A stretch of DNA of 64,000 bases from Flavihumibacter fluvii. GTDB taxonomy: Bacteria > Bacteroidota > Bacteroidia > Chitinophagales > Chitinophagaceae. The notes beneath the pieces were generated by a model. It was not told where the DNA came from, searched no databases, and saw only the letters and a list, made by a program, of their open reading frames with translations. The position numbers were made by a program, and so were the translations under genes. Numbering within the stretch: position 1 is the stretch's first letter; each line of letters opens with the position of its first letter. The stretch lies in contig NZ_CP092333.1 in assembly GCF_018595675.2 (NCBI RefSeq), positions 3,310,001-3,374,000 of the forward strand. Direction: 5' to 3'. Below are positions 1-8,796 of this stretch, in pieces.

Positions 1-1
1 G

Positions 2-358
2 AAAAGCGGATTTGAACAGGCCTTTACCGGCATATTAAATAAATATGCAGCAACCGTGAGCTCAGGAATATCTGCCGGGTCGCTGACTATGTTACGGACA
101 AAATTCCTTCTGGACTGGTTTGAAAAAGAGCCAGGCAAATTTGCCTTCCGTTTATTTGATTACCAGCGGCAACTGACCCGGGAAGGTTTCTTTGACGCCT
201 ATAACCAATGGTTATTCGGCGCTGCCCAAAACCTGCCGGATTTCCAGCAATGGACGCAGCAAAACCAAAAGGCCTATGATGGTTTTATTGATTTCCAGAA
301 AGGAAGGGTATTCAAATTACCTGCCGGACAAAATTACCGGGGCTGGTCCTCCAAATAA
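2..358 (+). CDS. C-terminal part of an unrecognised protein, cut by window edge
   Basis: The frame is open from base 2, so the gene begins before the window and only its last 118 codons are visible. A GTG at 56 and internal ATGs exist but are probably not the start. The visible part is soluble, rich in aromatic residues and Gln (FDYQRQL, FQQWTQQNQK), with no signal peptide or membrane segment. I do not recognise the family. It is followed by an 85-nt gap and then the acyl-CoA synthetase gene on the same strand, so the two could be co-transcribed, but nothing in the sequence shows a functional link. Confidence 0.6.
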   Translation, partial: KSGFEQAFTGILNKYAATVSSGISAGSLTMLRTKFLLDWFEKEPGKFAFRLFDYQRQLTREGFFDAYNQWLFGAAQNLPDFQQWTQQNQKAYDGFIDFQKGRVFKLPAGQNYRGWSSK

Positions 359-443
359 TGCTAAAGATTCGCGCTGATTGTCTAAATTGTTGAACCAATA
401 CCATATTTAACAGCGCATCTTTAAATCTAACGATTGATTGCAT

Positions 444-2234
444 ATGGACCAGCCAAAAAGACTCTTTGATTGCATTGAACTTCAATTGCAAACCGAACCT
501 GTTGCCGATTTATTGGCCGCTAAAGAAGCCGGGGTCTGGAAAAAATATAGTACCCAGGATGTCCGTGACCATGTGAATCAACTGAGTGCCGGATTACTCA
601 ATTTAGGCATCAGTTGTGGTGATATGAGCGCGGAAGGCAGGGACAAGGTTGCCATACTTTCAAAAAACCGCCCGGAATGGGTTTTTGTAGATCTCGCAGT
701 CCAGCAGATCGGGGCAATATTAACCCCATTTTATCCCACCATCAATGTAAAGGAGCTGGAATTTGTGCTCAACGATGCTGCCGTAAAAATGATCTTTGTA
801 AATGATGAAGACCTTTATCATAAAGTATTGAGCGTACAATCAAGAGTGCCGAGCCTGAAACATATTTTCACATTTGAAAAAGTTACTGGGGCAGCGCACT
901 GGAAAGATGTGATCCGCAATAGCACTGAAGAAGCCCTGCAACAATTACCCGCTATTTCAGCCAGGATAAAATATGAAGACCTTGCTACGATCATATATAC
1001 ATCCGGAACAACAGGAACCCCGAAAGGCGTCATGTTGTCGCATGAGAACATACTGAGCAATGTGATCAGCAGCATAGATTGTGCTTTCCGTGACATCGGG
1101 GTAAAAGGCCAGCGTGCATTAAGTTTCCTTCCATTGAACCATATCTTCGAAAGGATGGTCACCTACATCTACCTGTTTGCCGGTACATCTGTTTATTATG
1201 CCGAGAGCCTTGACACTATTGGCGATAACCTGAAAGAAGTACAACCTTCCCTGTTTACAACTGTTCCCCGTTTATTGGAAAAAGTGTACGAAAAGATCAT
1301 GATGAAGGGCATGGAACTAACCGGCATCAAACGTAAATTATTTTATTGGGCCCACGACCTTGCTGAAAAATTTGAAATAAATAAAGACCTTGGGTTCTGG
1401 TACAATACCCAATTGTCCATAGCCAATAAAATTGTTTTCAGCAAATGGCGGGAAGGATTGGGCGGCAATGTGAGGGCAATAGTAACTGGTGGTGCAGCCT
1501 GCCAGATTAAACTGATCAGGATATTCACCGCCGCAAAAATCCCTATCATGGAGGGATATGGATTAACGGAGACATCACCGGTAATTGCCGTAAACAGGTA
1601 CGTGGAATCTGGCCGGAAATTCGGTACCGTAGGTCCATTGATCCCGGGTGTGGAAGTGAAAATTGCCGAAGATGGCGAAATCTTATGCAAGGGCCCCAAT
1701 ATTATGATGGGTTATTATAAGCGGCCCGATCTTACAGCAGAGGTGATTCATGATAGCTGGTTTGCAACTGGAGACATAGGCCTGTTTGTTGATGAAAAAT
1801 TCCTTAAGATCACCGACCGAAAAAAAGAAATGTTCAAGACCAGTGGTGGTAAATATGTAGCGCCGCTTCCCATAGAAAATAAGTTAAAGGAATCTATGTT
1901 TGTCGAACAACTGATGGTAATTGGCGCAGAAAGGAAATATGTTGGTGCATTGATAGTTCCATCCTTCCCCAACCTGAAAGACTGGTGCCAGAAAAACGGA
2001 ATCAGCTATTCTACAAATGAAGAAATGATCAGGCATCCCAAAGTGATTGAAATATTCAAAGACCTGGTGGAGAGCTTCAACACCTATTTTAACCATGTTG
2101 AGCAGATCAAAAAATTTGAGTTACTTCCTGCAGACTGGAGCATTGATACCGGAGAGCTGACACCGAAAATGAGCCTGAAAAGAAAAGTTATCATGGAGAA
2201 ATACCATGACGCTATTGAACGGATATATGCCTGA
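444..2234 (+). CDS. Long-chain fatty-acid-CoA ligase (AMP-forming)
   Basis: This enzyme of the ANL superfamily activates fatty acids through an acyl-adenylate to acyl-CoA, feeding beta-oxidation or lipid synthesis. Diagnostic motifs are the phosphate-binding loop YTSGTTGTPKG (about residues 185-195), the adenine motif GYGLTETS (about 371-378), TGDIG, and the hinge region DRKKEMFKTSGGKYV, in the usual order for a FadD15-like long-chain synthetase of about 600 residues. ATG 444 is preferred over an in-frame TTG at 438. There is no signal peptide; it is expected to be cytoplasmic or peripheral at the inner membrane. The stop lies only 7 nt from the stop of the convergent barrel gene. Exact chain-length preference cannot be read from sequence. 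Confidence 0.93.
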   Translation: MDQPKRLFDCIELQLQTEPVADLLAAKEAGVWKKYSTQDVRDHVNQLSAGLLNLGISCGDMSAEGRDKVAILSKNRPEWVFVDLAVQQIGAILTPFYPTINVKELEFVLNDAAVKMIFVNDEDLYHKVLSVQSRVPSLKHIFTFEKVTGAAHWKDVIRNSTEEALQQLPAISARIKYEDLATIIYTSGTTGTPKGVMLSHENILSNVISSIDCAFRDIGVKGQRALSFLPLNHIFERMVTYIYLFAGTSVYYAESLDTIGDNLKEVQPSLFTTVPRLLEKVYEKIMMKGMELTGIKRKLFYWAHDLAEKFEINKDLGFWYNTQLSIANKIVFSKWREGLGGNVRAIVTGGAACQIKLIRIFTAAKIPIMEGYGLTETSPVIAVNRYVESGRKFGTVGPLIPGVEVKIAEDGEILCKGPNIMMGYYKRPDLTAEVIHDSWFATGDIGLFVDEKFLKITDRKKEMFKTSGGKYVAPLPIENKLKESMFVEQLMVIGAERKYVGALIVPSFPNLKDWCQKNGISYSTNEEMIRHPKVIEIFKDLVESFNTYFNHVEQIKKFELLPADWSIDTGELTPKMSLKRKVIMEKYHDAIERIYA

Positions 2235-2241
2235 TGCAAAT

Positions 2242-3171
2242 TTAAAATGCCCAGGTGACCTGCACAAGCACCCTGGGCTTTGCCAGGACAGTATTCTCTG
2301 CCAGGTTTTGCTGTAATGGTGTCTGGTAATTTCCGCCAATTCCAATATTGCCAAAAGTCATTTCAGCACCGAGCGTTCCCATAAGTAATTGTCCGCCTGA
2401 TTCAAAAACAGTAGATCCATATTTATTCCGGTCCTTCGCCGAAAATTCAAATAAACAACCTGCATTCGGGGCAACCATAATTTTTTTATTCAGCCTGATC
2501 TTATAATAGGTCAGCCAATTCACCGTAAACTTATTGCCATAGGTATAATCATACTTATTAGCAGAATTGAATTTATAACTAATGTTAGCATTCATACCCA
2601 GGTCCTGGATCCGCAGGTCGTACATAGCATTCAGCATGCCGTCCACACTACCGGTCCCCAACTGGAAACTATTCTGTGAACCCTGAACTGCATTCTTATC
2701 TGCCGGATTATATTCACCTGTTGGCAATTTTAACCCTGCCCCTACCCATAATGAATGCACCAGTAATTTTTTATCATGAATGGTTTTTCGTTGGTTAAAC
2801 ACCTGGTAATATCCGTTAAGGGCGATATCCCCGATTCCGGACTTGGATACGCTACCCACAGAACTTGTACGTTGATTGACATTGTACGGGATAAAACCCA
2901 TTATCCTGAACTTTTTTCCAATATTCCATGCACCCCAGATATCAAGGGTTTGATATGTTTCATCAGAACTCAGGTAGCTGATACTACCGTTTGGGCCAAT
3001 ATGTGTTTTGAGTCCCTTATGCTGGTACCTGATGCCAATAAAACGTTTTTTAAATTCCGGCAGGATGCCAATATAATAACTGCCTACGCCACAACCACAA
3101 ATATCGCAGGCTAAAATTGAAGTTGAAAAAACAGCTATCATCAATAAAGAAAGAAAAATTCTGATAAGCAT
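2242..3171 (-). CDS. Outer-membrane beta-barrel protein with CDICGCG N-terminus, MbnP/MbnH-associated
   Basis: 309 residues with a signal peptide ending near SILAC, directly followed by the Cys-rich motif CDICGCGVGSYYIG, then alternating aromatic and polar strands typical of a transporter-type outer-membrane barrel, ending in the aromatic residue Phe (VTWAF). The Cys after the signal could be lipidated or could bind metal; the sequence does not decide. It is the last gene of a minus-strand cluster with the MbnH-like di-heme enzyme and MbnP, 66 nt downstream of the former. From that context I infer a role in copper or heme handling at the cell surface; no direct function is known to me. Confidence 0.72.
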   Translation of the reverse strand: MLIRIFLSLLMIAVFSTSILACDICGCGVGSYYIGILPEFKKRFIGIRYQHKGLKTHIGPNGSISYLSSDETYQTLDIWGAWNIGKKFRIMGFIPYNVNQRTSSVGSVSKSGIGDIALNGYYQVFNQRKTIHDKKLLVHSLWVGAGLKLPTGEYNPADKNAVQGSQNSFQLGTGSVDGMLNAMYDLRIQDLGMNANISYKFNSANKYDYTYGNKFTVNWLTYYKIRLNKKIMVAPNAGCLFEFSAKDRNKYGSTVFESGGQLLMGTLGAEMTFGNIGIGGNYQTPLQQNLAENTVLAKPRVLVQVTWAF

Positions 3172-3237
3172 ATATATTCATTATAAAGGTTATTGCCTGC
3201 AGTGTTTCAAAAGGTATTGTAATTGAAATATTTTTAT

Positions 3238-4284
3238 TTATTGTTCAGAAAGCGCCTTGTTATGAATAAATGTCGAGTCAGTTAAAGTGTGTAAAAACGC
3301 GATTATTCTTACCTGCTGCTCCCCGGTAAGCGGGATTCCCATATGACCGTTTCTCTTTAACAATGTATCAAGAGTTTCACTGTTCACTACCCCACTGTTA
3401 TAATGTTCAAGAACGGCTTCAAGCGTACGGAAACGGCCATCATGCATATAAGGTGCTGTTATCCCGACATTTCTTAATGATGGCGTTTTAAACAGGTACA
3501 GGTCCTTTTCCTGTAAGGTTACTTTTGCACGGCCTGGATCATTTTTCAGGGATGGGATCAAGCCATTGTTATGGAAGGACTGATCGGTAAAAAGATCTGT
3601 GGCATGGCAGGAAGAACAATTCGCCGTAAATATCCTTAATCCGTCTGCTTCCTCCGCCGTAAGTTGCGCTCCTTCCCGTTTATACTGATCATATCTTGAA
3701 TTTGTACTTACACATTGCAGCATGAATTGCGACATCGCTTTTAAGGTAGCTGCGGTGGTAATTTCGGGGCTGCCGAATGCTGATTGGAACATCGGCGGGT
3801 ATTTAGGATCATTCCTGATCTTTTCCAGCACCATGGGCATATGTTCATCCATTTCCAGGGGGTTTTCGATGGGTGCCAAAGGGACCAGGTCGAGATTGAA
3901 AACCCCGCCATCCCAAAAAAAGAACTTCTGCCAGGCCAGGTTCATCACTGCCGGAGCATTCCTGGTACCCACTTTATCATCAATACCATGACTGACCGAA
4001 TGGCCATGATGGGTAAATGCATTGGCCTGCAGGTGACAGTTTCCACAACTGATCGAACCATCCCGCGATAGTTTTCCATCATAAAATAATGTCCTGCCGA
4101 GAACAAATCCTTCCCTCGATACCGGATTTGCAGCGAAGTCATATTCGGGTAACGGAAAATTAGCCGGAACCTGCAGGGGCATGGGATGCTGAATATCCTG
4201 GTTATCCTTCTGCGAACAAGATGGAAAAAGTATTACAAGAACAAGGCAGTGCACCACACACCGCCTGGAAAAAACTTGTTTCAT
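3238..4284 (-). CDS. MbnH/cytochrome-c-peroxidase-like di-heme lipoprotein
   Basis: A periplasmic di-heme enzyme of the MauG/CcpA superfamily. Two CXXCH heme sites are visible, CGNCH (about residues 80-84) and CSSCH (about 223-227), plus the conserved FFWDGG segment between them. The chosen ATG at 4284 gives a signal peptide with lipobox (LFPSC), so it should be membrane anchored; an upstream TTG at 4299 is less likely. MbnH enzymes characterised elsewhere oxidise a Trp of partner MbnP to kynurenine, creating a copper site. The adjacent upstream gene, 11 nt away, is MbnP, which supports MbnH rather than a plain peroxide-scavenging peroxidase, although the two cannot be separated by motif alone. 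Confidence 0.85.
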   Translation of the reverse strand: MKQVFSRRCVVHCLVLVILFPSCSQKDNQDIQHPMPLQVPANFPLPEYDFAANPVSREGFVLGRTLFYDGKLSRDGSISCGNCHLQANAFTHHGHSVSHGIDDKVGTRNAPAVMNLAWQKFFFWDGGVFNLDLVPLAPIENPLEMDEHMPMVLEKIRNDPKYPPMFQSAFGSPEITTAATLKAMSQFMLQCVSTNSRYDQYKREGAQLTAEEADGLRIFTANCSSCHATDLFTDQSFHNNGLIPSLKNDPGRAKVTLQEKDLYLFKTPSLRNVGITAPYMHDGRFRTLEAVLEHYNSGVVNSETLDTLLKRNGHMGIPLTGEQQVRIIAFLHTLTDSTFIHNKALSEQ

Positions 4285-4295
4285 GGTACACATTA

Positions 4296-5099
4296 TCAAT
4301 CATTATGGATATGGTCAATTGAAAACATGCTTTGGTAATTGTTGGCAATATTTACCGAGTATGGAGAGAACATCACCATGGGATTTGCAGCTATACTAAC
4401 CGGTGTTGGTCCATTCAATACTTTCAAAGCGTCTGCCAAAATATGGACATGGGGTGCATCAGCCTTGTTTTTCCTGACTTCTGCGACCGATCCTGCAATA
4501 CTTGTTAGAGACACTGATTTGATATTATTGATGGTTGGGGAACTATACCCGCCGAATCCACCAATATGATAAAAAAATGCATTATCGGTAGCCGGCAATA
4601 CAGTCGAAGTACCTTCCATTTTCAGGAAGATATACCCTGAATTCCAAACCCAATACATGCCTGCAGCCTCACCAGCAGGATCAAGCGATCCGGTTCGGTT
4701 TTCTATTGGCTCTGTGTTTTTGAGACTATCCACACCCAGTATAAAACTGAGACCATTATAATTGCCAGCCGGTATATTATCGAGACTAATCAGTTGGGAT
4801 GCGTTCTCCTCCTTTATAAGGAAATAGCAATTGTTCCTGGGAACAATATATTCAGAACCGTCTGCATTCTTCAGGACGATATTGCTGATAAAGTAATTCA
4901 ATGTAGTTATGGTAAATGATTCACCGCTTGAATTCGTATAAACCCCGGTATTCAGTTGCAGGTTTTGCCCACCAACCACATTATCGAATTCAATATCTAA
5001 ACTTCCGGTATCACCAGCCTGAAAATCTGGTTCCTTTGATTTCGAGCAGGATGTAAATAAGGTCGCAGCAGCCAGTATGGCCATGAAAAAGTATCTCAT
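4296..5099 (-). CDS. MbnP family copper-binding lipoprotein
   Basis: 267-residue lipoprotein (signal peptide ending LFTSC, Cys18). The region LNYFISNIVL near residue 68 and the segment GMYWVWNSGYIF near 148-158 are hallmarks of MbnP proteins; Trp150 and Trp152 are candidates for the tryptophan that MbnH converts to kynurenine. The protein is expected in the periplasm, anchored to a membrane. It lies immediately upstream of the MbnH-like gene in the same direction, the usual gene order. MbnP was described in methanobactin producers, but this Bacteroidota version has no methanobactin genes near it, so its role is probably general copper capture. The role is inferred from family and context. Confidence 0.85.
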   Translation of the reverse strand: MRYFFMAILAAATLFTSCSKSKEPDFQAGDTGSLDIEFDNVVGGQNLQLNTGVYTNSSGESFTITTLNYFISNIVLKNADGSEYIVPRNNCYFLIKEENASQLISLDNIPAGNYNGLSFILGVDSLKNTEPIENRTGSLDPAGEAAGMYWVWNSGYIFLKMEGTSTVLPATDNAFFYHIGGFGGYSSPTINNIKSVSLTSIAGSVAEVRKNKADAPHVHILADALKVLNGPTPVSIAANPMVMFSPYSVNIANNYQSMFSIDHIHND

Positions 5100-5187
5100 C
5101 TGTTAAATAGTTAATGATTAAGTGTATCATCCCTGTTCATCACATGGAATGATAAGAGAATAGAAAATGAATTAAGGAAAAATCAGA

Positions 5188-5571
5188 CTATGCAACAGAT
5201 GGCGGGTGGAAAAAAGAACGGGTGAAATCAACCGGGGCACCGGTAGTATGGGGTACACAATAATGCCTTACAAAATCCTGGCTGGCGGAATTTATTGGGG
5301 AATAAAAAGATTTCCTGGATAAGACTTCGATCTTCCAATCCAGTTTTTTTCCAGGGGCCTGTGCATCTTTCCTTTCAGCTTTTTGCATTTTTTTCATTAA
5401 CAGGCACTGGCCATTACAATGGAGCTGGGGACGGGATTTGTTTTCGCAATTGGCGAGATAACTGGATGTATTCGTGTAATAATCCGCCACCAGCAAGAGT
5501 TTCCCGGCATGCTGCGCACAGAGGGAAAGCAGGATTACCAATGTTAGACTATATCTGAATAAATTATTCAC
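5188..5571 (-). CDS. Small secreted Cys-containing protein upstream of mbnP
   Basis: 127 residues: one N-terminal hydrophobic segment, then NTSSYLANCENKSRP followed by LHCNGQCLLMKKM. The C(x9-12)CNGxC arrangement with a following basic stretch recurs in short Bacteroidota proteins encoded beside metal-related genes, as I recall, but no function is established. Three closely placed Cys and a Met could ligate a soft metal such as copper. It is first in the minus-strand mbnP-mbnH cluster, 88 nt before mbnP, and 40 nt after the stop of cvfB. It is probably membrane anchored with the Cys region in the periplasm. The metal role is inference. Confidence 0.7.
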   Translation of the reverse strand: MNNLFRYSLTLVILLSLCAQHAGKLLLVADYYTNTSSYLANCENKSRPQLHCNGQCLLMKKMQKAERKDAQAPGKKLDWKIEVLSRKSFYSPINSASQDFVRHYCVPHTTGAPVDFTRSFFHPPSVA

Positions 5572-5611
5572 GCAACGAAATTAAATACTATTAATAACCA
5601 CAAAAATGATC

Positions 5612-6475
5612 TTAATCATCTTTTCCTGGTTTTTTCATACCTGGCAACCGGATTCCATTTTCGGCAATCTCAATTTGCTTTTGCCTGAAAAGCTGGCCAA
5701 TGGCCATTTTGAAGGTTTTCTTACTCATGGCGAATTGTGCATAGATATCATCTGGGTCGGATTTATCATGGTAGGGCAGAAAACCCCCGCTTGCCTGCAG
5801 CATCGAAAGAATTTTACCGGCTTCCCCACCAACCCGGTTATAGCCAGGTTCACCCAGGGCTACATCAATCTTGTTTTCTTCCCTGATGGTTTTGATAAAA
5901 CCCTTCATAATATCGCCCACCTGGATATTCCTGTATATTTCATTAAAGTGAAGCACACCGGTATGTTTGCCATTGATGATCACCACATAGCCAATATCTG
6001 TACGGCGATATACAATCAGGTCGACTATCTCTTTTTCCTTAACCGTCAGTTGATCATTGCTTAAGAATGGTTCGATCTTTTCAGTGGCAGCAACCCGGCC
6101 GGTTTGTTCGTCAATATAGATTTTTACAATATAAGTGCCGCCTACCCGCATAGCCATCAGTTGTTTGGATTTAGGCACAAAAATATCTTTCATAAGTCCC
6201 CAATCGAGAAATGCGCCCTGGTTGGTAACAGTAACTGCTTTAAGCGGAACAATATCGCCAACGATTCCAATTGGGCGTTGCGTAGTTGCAATCAGGCGGT
6301 CTTCAGAATCATGGTAAATAAAAACGCTGACCTCATCACCGGGTTTTAATCCGGGCGGAACAAACCGCTTTGGCAAAAGGATACCTTCATTTCCATCGTC
6401 GAGGAAAAGTCCAAAATCTACCGCCCTCAAAACTTTTAAAGTATTATACCTGCCAACTTCAATCATAACAAACAT
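5612..6475 (-). CDS. cvfB: CvfB-like S1 RNA-binding protein
   Basis: About 287 residues of the CvfB/YitL family: consecutive S1-type OB folds followed by a C-terminal winged-helix domain (DPDDIYAQFAMSKKTFKMAIGQLFRQ is the winged-helix part). The N-terminus MIEVGRYNTLKVLR and the DWGLMKDIFVP segment are typical. Family members bind RNA and modulate expression, for example virulence factors in Staphylococcus; the target in Bacteroidota is unknown. The start at 6475 (MFVMIEV) or 6466 (MIEV) fits the family better than 6493. It has no signal peptide and is cytoplasmic. It is transcribed toward the mbnP cluster and divergently from purU. Confidence 0.87.
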   Translation of the reverse strand: MFVMIEVGRYNTLKVLRAVDFGLFLDDGNEGILLPKRFVPPGLKPGDEVSVFIYHDSEDRLIATTQRPIGIVGDIVPLKAVTVTNQGAFLDWGLMKDIFVPKSKQLMAMRVGGTYIVKIYIDEQTGRVAATEKIEPFLSNDQLTVKEKEIVDLIVYRRTDIGYVVIINGKHTGVLHFNEIYRNIQVGDIMKGFIKTIREENKIDVALGEPGYNRVGGEAGKILSMLQASGGFLPYHDKSDPDDIYAQFAMSKKTFKMAIGQLFRQKQIEIAENGIRLPGMKKPGKDD

Positions 6476-6535
6476 TTTAAACCAACCAGCCAATAAGCAA
6501 AGGTACTAAAGCAGCCTGTCTGTGGTAAACTTTAG

Positions 6536-6568
6536 TTTTCAGTCACTGCCGGAACATGATTATTTTTG
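6536..6568 (+). promoter_or_regulatory. Candidate Bacteroidota promoter of purU
   Basis: TATTTTTG at 6561-6568 fits the Bacteroidota -7 consensus TAnnTTTG, with a T-rich stretch (TTTT at 6536-6539) about 21 nt upstream in the place of the -33 TTTG box. It lies about 20 nt before the purU ATG. The -33 match is imperfect. Confidence 0.4.
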
Positions 6569-6587
6569 AAAGGAATAAAACCAATTC

Positions 6588-7427
6588 ATGGAGAAGAATC
6601 ATGTCATCCGGATAAAATGCAGGGACCGTAAAGGCCTGATCGCCGGCATTTCCGGGGTATTATACAATTACAACCATAATATCCTGGTGATGAAAGAATT
6701 CGTGGAAACAACCAGTGAAACCTTTTTTGCCCGCCTCGAGGTTTCAGGTGAATTGGATACCCATAAAATTGAAGCCGCGCTTGCGACTTTGTTACCAGGA
6801 GATGCCACAATCAATATCATCCCGAAACGGAAGAAAGATATCGTCATACTGGTGACTAAAGAGCACCATTGCCTAAGCGACCTCCTGGTAAGGCATTACT
6901 TCAATGAGCTGCATGCCAATATCCTGGCAGTGATCGGAAATTATAATACCCTGCATCCGTTTACGGAAAAATTTGGTATACCCTATCACTATATCAGCCA
7001 TGAACATTTGGACCAACCCGGTTTTGAAACTGCCATCATTCAACAGCTTGAACAATACAAACCAGACTACCTGATCCTGGCAAAATTCATGCGCATACTC
7101 TCACCGGAATTTGTGTCAAAATACCAGGAGCGGATCATCAATATCCACCATTCCTTCCTTCCGGCTTTTAAAGGCGCAAACCCTTATAAAAAAGCATTTG
7201 AAAGAGGGGTTAAACTGATTGGCGCCACAGCACATATTGTGAACAATGACCTGGATGAAGGGCCTATCATAACACAAAAAATCATCCCTGTGCAGCATGA
7301 TGATGAATTACGTGACATGATTGAAGCCGGCCATGAAATTGAGAAAGCAGTTCTGGCCGATGGGCTAAAGATGATTCTGGAGGACCGGGTATTTGTTTCG
7401 GGAAACAAAACGATCATCTTTAACTGA
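6588..7427 (+). CDS. purU: Formyltetrahydrofolate deformylase
   Basis: PurU hydrolyses 10-formyl-THF to formate and THF, supplying formate to PurT and balancing one-carbon pools. The N-terminal ACT domain (about residues 5-80, starting VIRIKCRDRKGLIAGISG) is followed by a formyltransferase-type catalytic domain with INIHHSFLPAFKGANPY (His187-His188 region), the GATAHIV segment and DEGPII. The length, 279 residues, is normal. It is cytoplasmic, a single-gene unit divergent from cvfB, with a plausible promoter just upstream. There is nothing unusual in the sequence. Confidence 0.95.
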   Translation: MEKNHVIRIKCRDRKGLIAGISGVLYNYNHNILVMKEFVETTSETFFARLEVSGELDTHKIEAALATLLPGDATINIIPKRKKDIVILVTKEHHCLSDLLVRHYFNELHANILAVIGNYNTLHPFTEKFGIPYHYISHEHLDQPGFETAIIQQLEQYKPDYLILAKFMRILSPEFVSKYQERIINIHHSFLPAFKGANPYKKAFERGVKLIGATAHIVNNDLDEGPIITQKIIPVQHDDELRDMIEAGHEIEKAVLADGLKMILEDRVFVSGNKTIIFN

Positions 7428-7576
7428 TTGCACAGCCCGCTATCGTAATTCTACGAAAACACAAAAGTGATTAGTCCGATAATTTCTTGTTAACTCTACC
7501 CGATTAGCTGAACAGTACTGCAAATTCTATTAATTTTAATATGCTGGCACCGTTTTTGAACCGGTTTTGACGCGAC

Positions 7577-7960
7577 ATGCAAAAAATATTGATCATATCG
7601 TTATTGTCTATCCATTTAATTGGGAATACTGAATTCAACCAGGTCCTGCATATCCCGGTTTTGGCTGCACACTATATTCACCATCTTCAAAGCGGCGATA
7701 CAAAATCATTCCCTGATTTTGTATCCGAACACTATGGTAAAGGGGATAACGATCCTTCTGATAACCAGGAAGAAAAAAACCTGCCATTTATGCAAGTCCA
7801 CCAACATGCATTTTCAGTGGCCGTTATTCCCATACCGGAAATTATCACAACGATCACAATTATCGATAAAATTCAACCCAAAGGCAAAAAGATCATCTCC
7901 TTTATCCTGCCTGTTGGATTCTTCGGATCAATTCTAAAACCTCCCCGCACCGTAGCCTGA
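7577..7960 (+). CDS. Small membrane-associated protein, unknown function
   Basis: 127 residues. The N-terminal hydrophobic stretch includes HLIGNTEFNQVLHIPVLAAHYIHH, then SFPDFVSEHYGKGDND, and an Asn/Asp/Gln-rich linker. The pattern (LIG-TEf-Q-lklP-l--HY--H followed by FL--HY) recurs, as I recall, in small Bacteroidota proteins found near metal or redox loci, but no function is known to me. It is probably exported or inner-membrane anchored. It precedes the cytochrome lipoprotein cluster by about 110 nt on the same strand and may be its first gene. Confidence 0.6.
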   Translation: MQKILIISLLSIHLIGNTEFNQVLHIPVLAAHYIHHLQSGDTKSFPDFVSEHYGKGDNDPSDNQEEKNLPFMQVHQHAFSVAVIPIPEIITTITIIDKIQPKGKKIISFILPVGFFGSILKPPRTVA

Positions 7961-8071
7961 TTTTTACTAATCCTTTGCACTGATCATTTATGCCGGCTAT
8001 ACGCTAACTGGGGAACTATCCTCTGTTATTAAGCTATGCCCGCAATTGTTCACTTAACCAAAAAAACTCGT

Positions 8072-8791
8072 ATGAAAACAAAATCAATTTTGTTTGTCTT
8101 ACTGGCAATGTCATTGTCGGTGACCTATTCATCCTGTGTGCATGAAATTCCCATCACACCTGATACTGGAAATGGCGGAAACGGGGGTGGATCAACGCCG
8201 CCACCTGGCAGTGGATCTACCTGCAGTAAGGACTCGGTGTATTATGTCAATGATATCCAGCCTATCCTTATTTCAAGCTGTGCCATGAGTGGTTGCCATG
8301 ATGCCGCTACACATGCCGAAGGTATTAATGTGACTACCTATGCCGGGGTGATGAAAATAGTAAAGGCGGGAAATGCCAATGACAGTAAACTTTTTACTGA
8401 GATCACCAGGACCGATGAAGACAGGATGCCGCCACCACCAATGGCCGCTATGGCTGCAGACCAGGTTGCTAAAATAAAGACCTGGATCAACCAGGGTGCA
8501 AAGAATAATAGTTGCAATGGATGTAACGTAGCCAATTATACATTCAGTGCAGTCATAAAGCCAATGATGTCCAATAAATGCCAGGGATGCCATAACCCGA
8601 ACAGCCTTGGCGGTGGTATTGACCTGTCCACCTATGATGGAATTAAATCTGCCGCGCTTTCGGGTACGCTCTATGGCTCTATTTCATGGGCAAATGGTTA
8701 TTCGAAAATGCCGCAGGGTGGCTCCAAATTATCTGATTGCGAAATCCAGCAGGTTAAGTCATGGATTGATGCCGGTGCACTAAATAATTAA
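8072..8791 (+). CDS. Two-domain c-type cytochrome lipoprotein
   Basis: 239-residue lipoprotein from ATG 8072 (an upstream in-frame ATG at 8036 would bury the signal peptide). The lipobox Cys is at 22, followed by a Gly/Pro/Ser linker and two tandem Planctomycete-type cytochrome c modules. The first heme site is CAMSGCH (70-76), a rarer CX4CH form; the second is CQGCH (170-174), canonical. Met residues in RMPPPP and KMPQGG are likely distal ligands. The second module resembles the next gene's product closely. It is expected to move electrons at the outer or inner membrane face in the periplasm. The partner is unknown. Confidence 0.85.
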   Translation: MKTKSILFVLLAMSLSVTYSSCVHEIPITPDTGNGGNGGGSTPPPGSGSTCSKDSVYYVNDIQPILISSCAMSGCHDAATHAEGINVTTYAGVMKIVKAGNANDSKLFTEITRTDEDRMPPPPMAAMAADQVAKIKTWINQGAKNNSCNGCNVANYTFSAVIKPMMSNKCQGCHNPNSLGGGIDLSTYDGIKSAALSGTLYGSISWANGYSKMPQGGSKLSDCEIQQVKSWIDAGALNN

Positions 8792-8796
8792 CTACC

